Below, piece by piece: positions 53,995 through 64,000 of a stretch of DNA of 64,000 nt. Source of the DNA: Ambrosia x helenae (lineage: Eukaryota > Streptophyta > Magnoliopsida > Asterales > Asteraceae); assembly GCA_030844895.1 (NCBI GenBank), contig CM061231.1, positions 135,069,023-135,133,022 on the forward strand, in the 5' to 3' direction. Made by a program: the position numbers and the translations under genes. Position 1 is the first letter of the stretch. Every line of letters starts with the position of its first letter. The notes under the pieces were generated by a model. That model did not search any database and was not told the DNA's origin. It saw nothing but the letters and a program-made list of their open reading frames with translations.

Positions 53995-55638
53995 AAGAAT
54001 GTCAAAGAAGGTTAACGAATGTGATCTTCGAACCTCCGGTTATTATTCACCTCACAAAAATAGACAAACATAAGAAATAAAATTATTATTGTTCTCACAT
54101 TGATTCAAATTGATTTCCAACCTCGTGGCTCTCCACCTAAGAAATAAACAAACTAAAAAGAACAAAAAGCTATTTTTACACTCAGAATGTTTAAACGCAA
54201 ATAATAATATCAAGTTTTTACATTTAGACGCAAGTAATATCAACCCAGCAAATTTTTTTTAAAGTATAGCAATATGGTATGCAAATGAAAGAGAATAAAA
54301 TGCTTGTTTTTATAGTGTGTTTTTTTTTAAATAATCTCGTATGAAAACGTTAAAAATGGGGGTGGAACTCAACCATTGTGGGTTATACCTATTTTGCCCT
54401 TCTCCTCCACTTTTAGAAACTCAACGTATACTTTTCCCCTTTTAATCTCATCCATTGATTTATTTTGATCAAAAGCCCAAAATACTTCTTAACCTGAGGT
54501 TTCAATCCACTTGGTTCAATATCTGGACTAGCATGTAATGCACTAGTATTAATCACTCAAAAACCAAACATGTAACTTTGTTATCATGTGCTTATCTCCA
54601 AAAATGAAAAAAAAAACGGATTTAAAACGAAGTTTTTTCAGAGAAAACAAGAGAAAGACAGTAACTAGCGCATTGTTGCAATAATAACAGCTCACAAGTC
54701 AGTGCTTTTGAAGCCCTAGCACAGAGATGCGCTAGGGGAGGAGTGGGATGCACCTATGTCGGTTAAACTTGCAAAAATTATTGTTTTTACCCTATTAATG
54801 TTAATCCTTCCCCAAAACGAAACGAAGGGGGACTTAACCCTACCCGTTTTAGAGCCTCTTTAACTGTTTTTCCACCATCTAAACATCAGCTAGTCATTAT
54901 TTAATCATTCCCATTCATGAATTCAAGATTTACAACAATAATAAATAAAGATTTCATGACGATGGGCAGCTAATTTCTCTTGTAACCACCTCCGAATGGA
55001 AGGTTCGTTTATGTGAAACTTAAACTTGATTCTTTTTAGTGTTTTTGGATTATTTTCATTACTTGAAGAATACATGTGGTTTTGATTTATTTAAACAAGT
55101 TATTTGTGTTGCAATTATTCATCTTTTGTCATTCACATTCTGTTTTCTTGCATTGTGAGCAGTTTGATTATTTGGTGGGGTTTTGGCACATATGATTTGG
55201 TAATTAGATTGCATAGGTTATTATTAAAAACTTGTCTCTTCTTACCACTTGAATTAAAACTATTAACTAGACCATGTCTATGTGGTATCTAACTAATTGA
55301 AACAAGTTTGGGTGAACTGAAAATCCGGAGGAGGTTACTTCTTTTTCATAATTGTTTACAAATTATAATCAGGTTCGTTTCTTTAAAACTCAAATAAATC
55401 AAACAATACAATTAATTAGCTATTTAGTTTTAAAAGCTACAACTTTCCACCAATTCCATATGAAGACAACTCAACTTCCACTTACTATTTTAATCCATAT
55501 TTTTGACCAACCAAACGACATCGATCACCGGTCAACAGTGGTACGGGCCAAGGAGATTAAAAAAGTGGTCAGATTTAGGAACTTGGGGGTTGCGGTGGTC
55601 AACAACGGTGCAGTGGTCGAATCTGGTGGTAAATAATT
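53980..55638 (+). repeat. Duplicated segment, copy 2 (LINE-empty)
   Basis: Matches copy 1 but has a single 60-bp unit and the uninterrupted LINE target. Its right end is cut by copia 5; copy 1 shows the continuation (52605 onward). Confidence 0.88.
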
Positions 55639-56174
55639 GTTAGTGCATGATGTCCCTAGGCTAGTATATATGTTGTTTGGACGTGTTTCAGGGTGTTTGG
55701 AAATGTTTATAAGCGTTTTTAGGTTGATTGGGGCTGTCAGGCGATTAGGATATGTAAATAGGCGATTACATGTTCAATCGCATGTAATAACATGCGATTG
55801 GACTTCATTCGCATGGTTTATGTAGGCGATTAGGCCAATCGCCTATATTGCATGTAGTATAGCCATTCAATCGCCAATACTGGTCTGTACGTGTACATGA
55901 GGTATAAAGAGGCCCAATCATTACCCTAATCATTAGTTCTTGCCACACACACTCTCCAAACACCCTCCCCTGGTCTGAAAGGTCTGATTTGATCATTGTA
56001 AACCCTCGAGCTCTGTTTAATGAAAAATCTTTAATCTTTTGACCCATTTGTGTGTGTTAATTACTCGCATATCATTGTTTCTTGATTGTTTTTGTTATTA
56101 GAACATATTTAGAGGATTCTGCACTCTGAATATAAACCTCGTGATTGTCGGTTGACCCGTTCGTCGATCCTACA
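55639..56174 (+). mobile_element. Copia 5 5' LTR
   Basis: 536 bp, TGTTAGTGCATG to GATCCTACA. A GCGATTAG array at 55737-55875 includes TAGGCGATT and its reverse complement around a 5-nt loop (55823-55845). TATAAA is at 55903-55908. Confidence 0.88.
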
Positions 56175-56176
56175 AG

Positions 56177-56189
56177 TGGTATCAGAGCC
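56177..56189 (+). promoter_or_regulatory. Copia 5 primer binding site (iMet)
   Basis: TGGTATCAGAGCC two bases after the LTR. Confidence 0.92.
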
Positions 56190-56497
56190 GAGGCTCTTAT
56201 CACGAGCGTTTTGATAACAAAAACGAGTGAAAACAGGTGGGTTTTTGTGTGAAAGATGTGATTTTTATTCAAAAACCTGTTTGAAATTTGAAACTTTGAG
56301 TTTTTCATAAAAAAAAACCCATATTTTCAAATTCTTATTGTGTTTTTATGGATGAAAACGTGTGTTTTTTTATTAGGTTTTGTTCTAAAACTGTTTTGGA
56401 AACTTTTCTAATCATTTGGGGATTAAACACATCGTTTTGGATAAGATTTTGAGGCAAAAATGGTAGTTTTTGAGCAAAAGTGAACTTGCAGATCAGA

Positions 56498-56840
56498 TCA
56501 GGCGAGTAGGACTCCCAATCACGTGAATAGTTCTGGTGATTAGCCCAATCGCGTGAATAGTTCTGGTGATTAGTCGCGTGAATAGTACTAGTGATTAGCC
56601 CAATCGTGTAAATAATACTAGTGAGTAGCCTTGTAATCGCCTGAATAGTACTGGTGATTAGCCCAATCGCGTGAATAGTGCATGTGATTGGCTGCTAATC
56701 ACGTGGTGTGACCCAATCGCCCCTAAAACCCTAATCGCTCAATTGTTCACTAGCAATTACACCAATCACGTGTAAAAACTAGTGATTAGGTCTATAATCG
56801 CCTATAATCACACAATTACAATTCCCAATCGCCAATAACC
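56498..56840 (+). repeat. Copia 5 leader array (GCGATTAG/GTGATTAG and complements)
   Basis: Irregular 25-35 base units combining GTGAATAGTwCTrGTGATTAG with CCCAATCGC, then looser CTAATCGC and CAATCGCC words down to 56836. The unit order is degenerate compared with the LTR array. Confidence 0.85.
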
Positions 56841-56891
56841 TGCTGAAGGTGAAAATTTGACTAAGTATCGGACTTTTAACGAACTAAACAT

Positions 56892-58700
56892 ATGGCGAAC
56901 CCGTGGGGACATTTAAATCAACCAAGGAAACAATTTAACCAACAAATGAACAATCAAGCAAACATACCCACGAACCCTTGGCAATTCTCAGCCGAGCGCA
57001 TTGCGCAACGGATGCAACAAGCGCAAATGCAAGCGAATGTTGCCGGAACCAATCCGTGGGCGCTAGTGGCTCAACAGCAGGCAATGAATACGAATCCGTG
57101 GGCACTCGCAGCTGCTGCGAATCAACAGACAAATCATCTGTCATCCGTTCTCTTAAGTGACTTAGAGACTAGTAGTTCGAATAGGGCACCGAAACTGCAA
57201 TACATGTCCGACTACCACGGATGGAAGGGCAGATTTCAGACATACGTTGAGGGTATCGATGGTCTCGTATAGTCAGCAATTGAGACAGGGTACAGCAGGC
57301 TGATGGTTGAGAATTCAAATACTCTGATCTCACTGGAAGATATGATTGAAGATCAGAGGAAGAAGTACAACTACGAAAAGAAGGCGATGGCAGCATTGAA
57401 ACAAGCACTTCCCAAAGACATACTTCATCAATTCGCACAGTGCACTACTTCACAGATGCTTTGGTTGGCGCTTGCTGAACGGAACGAGGGAAATCTAAAG
57501 ACTCGAAAGGTCAAAATGGATCAACTAAAGAAAGAGTTCGAGAACTTCAATGCTATTGGGAACGAATCGCTGAGAGATATGATTGCAAGATACTACCACT
57601 TGATGTCCGAAATGTATCAGTACGGGGTCGTGTACACATCTGCAGACCTTGTGGAAAGATTTGCAGAGGCGCTACCTCCTCACTGGCATCAGTGGCTGGA
57701 CATCCTGAAATCAAACAATGCATATCAGACACTCTCCATAAATGAGTTCATAACCGAGCCGGAGAACAAGGAGATAGAAGAGATCAGGAGGGCAAATAAG
57801 GCGCTCATTCCTCAAAATCCCAGTATCAACTACGGGAACCCTCATCAGGACGCCAGTGTGGGTGGATCCAAACCACAGACTGCTTTTGTGGTTAATCCTG
57901 ATCCAGTTATGCCTTTGACAACTATGGTCCCCCAACTGATGTTCCTCCTCCAGTCTATCCCTTCGGACAAGGAAACCAATATCCTTTGAATTATAATACT
58001 AACCAATTTGGTGTTAAACCTTTTTCTCATCTTGCAGCACCAGCTCAGGCAACTTCAAACTTTGGTGGACCTTCTTCATCAGGGTTTGGTGGTGTCCAAT
58101 CTACAGGTTATGGTGCATATGGAGCTACGTCGACTTCAAGTCATGGTGGCTATCGGACCAATCCAGTCGCAGAGCAGCTTAACACAGCAGGTTTTGAGAA
58201 GGTGACGGTAGAGTTAGCCCAAGAACACATGGCTCTACTGTCAACCTTGGTCAACTCCTATAGTGGATTGGTTGCAGGACAGATCGGGAATCCTCATCTC
58301 ACACAAGAGGATTACGTGCAGATCGACAAAGATGACATGGATCTGATAGACATCCGGTGGCACTTCGCAAGTGTGGTGAGAAGGGCAAAGGAGTATATGG
58401 ACAGGACAGGGAGGAGAGATGTTCTGATAAACAACAACACTAAGTTTGGGTTTGATAAAACTAAGGTCACGTGCTACAACTGTGGCACCAAAGGGCATTT
58501 TGCAAGAGAATGTGACCGACCGAAGCAACAAGGACATTAGAATCCATTCAACAACAATAGAGGCAATCAGAATCAGAGGCAACAAGCTCAGACACAACCT
58601 AACCCAAATACTGAACGAGCTCTTGTGCCAGTAAACAACCAGAATCAGAACCAAAGGCCTCCTGCAAACAACAATCAAGGACAAGCACCGGAGAAGAAGC
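56892..58700 (+). pseudogene. Copia 5 gag, capsid and first zinc knuckle
   Basis: ATG at 56892 (MANPWGHLNQPRKQF). N-terminal NPW repeats (NIPTNPWQFS, GTNPWALVAQQ, NTNPWALAA), then capsid (LSDLETSSSNRAPKL, YEKKAMAALKQALPKD). A TAG replaces a Trp codon at 57270-57272. A frameshift near 57915 leads into a Gly/Ser/Tyr-rich region and the knuckle CYNCGTKGHFARECDR (58471-58518), with a TAG at 58538-58540. Gag packages the element RNA; this copy cannot make it. Confidence 0.85.
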
Positions 58701-60943
58701 TCCGCAGGGTGGTGCAGCATGCTTTGCCCAACAAACTTCTGATGCACTAGTTGAAGTTGAAGAATGCTCAAGTCAGTTTGAAGTGATTATTCCTGAAGCT
58801 GAAACGTCTGACTGTGACTCTGAGTGTGATTCTGATATGGGGGAAGACTTGGAAGATTTGTTAGCTGAAGCAGATGCGTTGATCAGCAAAAGATCGTTTC
58901 TTGTAGATGCTGACTATACAAAGAACAATCTTGGTGAATTCTTTGGAGCTAAGAAGACTGCAGCTCATTATGCTTTGATGGCTATTACAGAATCGTCAAA
59001 CAAGGTAAGCTCTTCCTCTAATTCTAAAATAGAGTGTGTAGCATGTGGCAAGCTGAAGTGCAGAATTGATGTCTTAACAGACGAAATTCTGAACTTCAAA
59101 GCTGACTTAAGTCAATGCCAACAGAGTAATGATGTTTAGAGAGCTAATGAAAAGGCACTCAAAATCACCATTGAAACTCTGAAGAAAGATACTCCTGAGT
59201 GTGATCAGCTAAAGTTCAGAATCAAAGAATTGACTGTAGAGAATCTGAATCTAAAAGCTGATGTAGGTCCTTTACAAAGGTCAATTGATTCCTTAAGGTA
59301 AAAGGAGAAAAGTTTTCTTAGTACAGTTGAAAACTACAACAAGGATGTTTTTGAATTGTCAAAAACTTTAGCAAACAAGCAAATTGCTATAAATAATTAC
59401 ATAAATGAGGTAGAAGACACAAAGACACACTTGGCCATTGTAAACTGTGACTATGAGAAGATCAAGAAGAAACTTGAAAGTTACCTAAACTGCAAGTATG
59501 TTCTTGATCACATCATTGAACATTCAGAGAAAGAAAGTAATTCCACCAGTCCTAAATATTCTCAGTGTCCACCTCCGGTGAGATTCAAAAATCACAATTT
59601 TGATGTCTTGCCGAAGGAGGAGCTTGTGGACGTGGCAGCAGCAGCAAAAGCTACAGAGGCGGCCAAAGCAACTGAAGCAGCTAAACCTGCTGAAGTTACT
59701 AAGGCTACAACACCTGCTGTAGCTGTCAAACTTGGTGAGAAAGCTGATGATATCAGTGTTTATGATACAGACTCGTCGGATGATGAGCTTGATGAGCCTC
59801 CAAGGTATGCACCGATCAAGGTTCAAAATGTTCCTCTTGAAAACCATATCATTACTACTAAAACCTTGAGTAAACTTGAACCGAAAGTGCAAACCGAGGA
59901 TGGCAGAAGGATTAAGGTGTTTTATAAACTAAAGGGGTCTGAAAAGGTATATGCAAATGAGGAAGTCCCTCTCAGATGTATCGCCCCTGGTCTAATTGCT
60001 AAAATCTGGCAAGAATCTGTCATTACCATTGAAAAGGAAACCTGGAATAAGAAAAAAGGGTAAGGGTAAGGGTAGAAAGGACCAGGGTAATCAGTCAAAT
60101 GAATACAACAAGAAAAATCAAAAGAAAAACACTGTTAATCCTCAAATTCATGCTCAGAAGAAAAGTCCGAAGAAGCATGTCACTGGATTTATTAGATCTA
60201 CTGGAAATGAGATTAACAAAGATCCTCATGTCGATGTGCAAAGAAAATGCCTTGAGGATCTGAAACACAAAAACTCATTTGCCAGTATATCTAATAGAAA
60301 GAACAAAAGGGAGAACAAGTCCGAATCTCCACGATTTGAGGAATATAGATCCTGTCATAAATGCGGGGAACGCGGGCATTTAGTTGCTGCGTGCCCTGAA
60401 TTTAGACGAGAAAGGATCAAAGTGGATGATGCTCCTAGTTCTAGCAAAACTAAACAACCAGTTTCCCCTAAACTTTCTGAAAAACAAAAGGGAAAGCAGA
60501 TTGTTTATGACAACCGAAACAAAATTGCTATGAACCAAAAGCTAGTTGATGGCAAGGGTCCACAGTTGAGGGGGAGCACTGTTCCCACAAAGGTTCAAGC
60601 AGCGCCTAAGCCACCAGCAAAGGCTGCAGCTAAACCACAGGGCAACCCTAAAACTGCTCCACATACAGTTAAGTCTGAAGTGGATCCAAAATCTGTTCCT
60701 CCTAAGGAATCTAAGGCTGGATCTTCTAGCCCCGAAGCAAAGAAGAAGCCCAAGCCAAAGAAACCGGAACAGGTTTGGAGACCCAAGTCACCGACCAAAA
60801 TTGGAGAATCATCTGCTAGTGACAACACTGGCGGACCATCGGGAACAACACCAACTCCAAACGGAAGGTGGGTTGATTTTCCGACTTTAGATGAGGATGG
60901 TAGACCCAAGAACGTGAAGGCCTGGGTCCCCCTTAACCACTGA
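58701..60943 (+). pseudogene. Copia 5 gag C-terminal extension with second zinc knuckle
   Basis: Acidic start (SDCDSECDSDMGEDLEDLL), heptad-like helical region with stops at 59137 and 59299, an Ala/Lys/Thr-rich repeat (KATEAAKATEAAKPAEVTK), a frame change near 60045, a basic region, the knuckle CHKCGERGHLVAAC (60355-60396), and a Lys/Pro-rich tail ending KAWVPLNH at 60943. This long coiled-coil gag extension parallels that of copia 3 (30364-32019) and supports SIRE-type assignment. Confidence 0.75.
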
Positions 60944-60951
60944 ACTTTTGA

Positions 60952-63900
60952 ATGTTTGTGCAGGGAATTCCACAGGGCCTTATCAGCAGCCTATGGATTG
61001 TTGATAGTGGAGCTTCTGGGCACATGACAGGCGACTTATCCCTGCTTTTTGACATAAAGAATATCAACGGGGGGTATGTTGCTTTTGCTGGTAATAAAGG
61101 GGGTTATATTACTAAAGAAGGCAGTATGAGTAATGGAATAGTAAGCTTTGAGAAGATAAGCTTTGTAAAACAAATAGACCACAACTTGTTGAGTGTCTCT
61201 CAGATATGTGATAAAAAGTTCATTGTGTTCTTTGATGACAATGCTTGCTTCATTCTGAAACCTGGATTCAAGATACCAAAAGAGTGGGTTATGATCTCGG
61301 CTCCCAGGGTCAACAACTTATACGTCCCGGATATGAGCCAAGCCATGAAAACAGAAGGTCAAGTCACTTGTTTTCTATCGAAAGCGACATAAAAGGAATC
61401 TATCATGTGGCATAGGCGTATGGGGCACATCCACCTGAGAAAAATGTACCACCTGGTTCAAAATCAACTAGTGGAAGGTGTTTCTGTTAAAAATTTTCAT
61501 CTAAACGATGTCTGTGTCTCATGCATGAAAGGGAAGCAGAAAAGGAAGTCTCACAATCCTAAGAAGTCAAATTCAGTTAGTCTACCTCTCGAACGTCTGC
61601 ACATGGACCTTTTTGGCCTAGTCAATCGGAAGAGCAAGAACGGTGACTTATACTGCTTGGTAGTTACGGATGAAAATTCAAGGTTTTCTTGGGTCGTGTG
61701 TATGAAGCACAAGAGTGAAACTTTTGAATACTTGAAGAATCTGTTCACAAAATTGGAAAATCTATATCAGCTAAAGATCCGCAGGATTAGAAGCGATAAC
61801 GGGACAAAATTCAAGAATCATGCTATGGAGTCGCTGTGTGCAAAAAAGGGTATTCATCATGAATTTACAGCACCGTACACTCCTCAGCAAAATGGGGTTG
61901 CAGAAAGAAAGAATCGGACTCTTATTGAAGCAGTCAGAACAATGCTCGCAGACTCGAACTTGCCTGTGATCGTTTGGAACGAGGCAGTTCACTGCGCGTG
62001 TTATACTCTAAATAGGGTACTGACGGTAAAGAAGCTTGGAAAGACTTCTTACGAGCTTCTGAACCGGAGGAAACCGAACTTAGAGTTTCTGGAACCTTTC
62101 GGAGCTCCATGCACCATGATACATCCCGATGGGAGGTTTGGTGCAAAGGCAGAAGAAGGTTTCTTTGTTGGTTACAGCACTCCCAATAAAAGAGTGTACA
62201 ACAAAAGAACCAATTGCGTTGAAGAGTGGCTTAATGTCGATGTTCAACGCTATACTGCCAATGCACCTGGTGTTGGACCTGATTAGTTGTTCGACTATAA
62301 GAGTTTATTTGATTCTTTCAACGTGGATAATTTGGTAGATGATGTTGTTGCGCAAATGTATTACGAATGTGAAAACGCAGCTAGCTCACTGCTAATGCGT
62401 CCGATCGTCGTCAATGCACCTGCGCCAGCAACATCTGATGCCTCTGCATCCACAGGTCCCCCTGGTAAAAACCGCAGCAGCAGAAGTTGAGGAAGTTTTT
62501 CAGGAAGCGTCAGCAGAGGTTCTAGAATCTTCATCTTCAGACGACGATTTTGCAGAGTCTCATGAAACACTTACTGAAGAACAAGCTAGAAATGGTGAAT
62601 CTACCACTACAGCTCTAGTTATTCCGATAGGAAACAATCAAGCTGGTCCTTCTTCTTCAGCAGCTCCAGGGATAGGTCTTAGGATTGATCTCTCAGGTTT
62701 TAATATGCAACCCGCTGCTCCCTCCAGTTCAACCGCCGCAGAGACAAATTTATCTCAAGGATTGGAAAATCTCAATCTGCATTCGGATGATCCAGTGCTG
62801 GCACATCCGGAGTCTCGGATTCACGACACTCATCTGATTCAGAATGTGATTGGTGATCCGGCTAGCAGATTCATGACTCGCAGTCAGCTCAGAAATGCTA
62901 GTCCAAGTGACAATACAGGTACCTTAGCACTCTACTCGGAGATCAGGAAAGCAGGTCATCAGAACGACTGGTCCTTCGCTCTTTATGTGTCTCAAACAGA
63001 ACCAAGAACGGTGCAAGAGGCATTGAGAGAAGAACCATGGATTGAAGCAATGCAAGCAGAGCTTCAGCAGTTCCAAAAGCTAGGAGTGTGGGACTTAGTT
63101 GACTTACCTCCAGGCTCGAAGAAGATTGGAACAAAGTGGGTCTATATGTGTAAACGGGATGACCGCGGGGTAATTATCAGAAACAAGGCTCGGTTAGTTG
63201 TTCTCGGCTTCCGTCAAATCGAAGGAATATATTACAACGAAGTATACGCTCCAGTTGCGCACCTTGAAGCTATCCGGATGTTCTTAGCTTACGCTTCGTA
63301 CAAACGGTTTAAGGTGTATCAAATGGACGTGAAAAGTGCTTTTCTGTATGGTATCGTGAAGGAAGAGGTGTATGTTGCTAAGCCACCGGGTTTTGAGGAT
63401 CCGCTTCATCGCGAAAAAGTTTACAAATTGAACAAAGCGTTGTACGGACTCCATCAAGCTCTGCGTGAATGGTATCAAATGCTTAGCAACTATCTTATAT
63501 CCAACGGGTTCAAACGTGGACTTGTGGATTGCACCTTATTCACCAAGGAAAAGGGTGGTGACCGTCTTCTGGTACAGGTTTATGTTGATGATATTATTTT
63601 TGGGTCTACTAATGATGAAATGTGCAGGGAATTTGAAAAGCTTATGCAGGACAAATTCGAGATGAGCTCGATGGGGGAGATGCAATTCTCCTGGGTCTAC
63701 AAGTAGAACAACAAGAGTCGGGGATCTTCATCCACCAGACAAAATACGTTGCTGACATCTTGAGTCAGTTCCAGATGGAAGACTCTACTTCAGTAGGCAC
63801 CCCAATTCAGACCAATCACGGGATTGGTCCTGACGAGAAAGGACAAGCCGTTGATCGTTTTCTTTATCGGGCGATGATTGCTCACTAATGTACCTCACTG

Positions 63901-64000
63901 CGTCAAGACCTGACATAATGTTCCCGACATGTCTACTATCAAGATACCAGTCAAGGCCGAAACAGCCCCACCTGGTTGCTGTGAAGAGGATCTTACGTTA
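60952..64000 (+). pseudogene. Copia 5 pol (protease, integrase, RT), partial
   Basis: Protease WIVDSGASGHMTGD; pre-integrase MWHRRMGHIHL after a TAA at 61390-61392; integrase with HMDLFGL, RSDNGTKF and GVAERKNRT (DDE kept); a TAG in GPD* at 62284-62286; a frame change near 62470; RT with QMDVKSAFLYGIV and VYVDDIIFGS; a frame change near 63687; then QVEQQESGIFIHQTKY and further breaks. The sequence leaves the window before RNase H is complete. Confidence 0.88.

Larger units (their letters stand above)
55639..64000 (+). mobile_element. Copia 5: SIRE-like copia, runs off the window
   Basis: LTR, PBS, motif-rich leader, long gag with two zinc knuckles, protease, integrase, RT. RNase H is cut by the window end. 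Many stops and frameshifts. Gag and leader are homologous to copia 1. It inserted into copy 2 of the duplicated segment. Confidence 0.9.

Overview
The window is plant nuclear DNA, most likely from an Asteraceae species. Evidence: spliced plant gene fragments, a TIR-type NLR, Ty3/gypsy and Ty1/copia LTR elements primed by initiator tRNA-Met, Helitrons, PIF/Harbinger-like elements, and SIRE-like copia elements of a kind I associate with composites. The family assignment is inference. There are no operons, no CRISPR, and no tRNA or rRNA genes that I can see. Summing the intervals below, about four fifths of the window is transposable element.

Layout. 1-883: decayed gypsy LTR on the minus strand. 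1100-1800: 5' part of a Harbinger-like element. 1800-7179: 3'-truncated SIRE-like copia on the minus strand (copia 1), with a 2.1-kb solo LTR in its leader. 7302-13570: minus-strand Helitron carrying exon fragments of at least three host genes (lysyl-tRNA synthetase, PTI1-like kinase, DEAH-box helicase), all in the Helitron's orientation. 14045-14257: SINE cut by a young Tekay-like chromodomain gypsy element (14258-25039), which is followed by a second, truncated internal region (25040-25453). 26293-43029: minus-strand copia with TATA-type termini (copia 2) and a complete 11.9-kb SIRE-like copia (copia 3, 28635-40512) nested in it. 43720-44078: MITE. 44056-47161: decayed TIR-less NLR on the minus strand. 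47728-48195: two oppositely oriented pieces of a SINE. 48451-55638: foldback element plus a 1.7-kb segment present twice, one copy carrying a non-LTR retrotransposon (50110-52062). 55639-64000: another SIRE-like copia (copia 5) running off the end.

The most unusual theme is regulatory. Several unrelated LTR elements have the same design: a family-specific 7-10 base word (GCGATTAG, CGACTAG or GCGCACTTA) occurs as a palindromic pair upstream of the TATA box, and is repeated many times, at irregular spacing and in both orientations, in the transcribed leader. Copia 3 has this module twice: once in its LTR and leader, and again as an internal LTR-like promoter plus leader driving an extra ~840-codon ORF downstream of pol. 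Two copia elements with homologous leaders carry different words. I know of no name for this arrangement.

Apart from the gypsy gag-pol (one stop codon, one apparent intron), almost every coding region here is broken. No gene in the window can be called intact with confidence.
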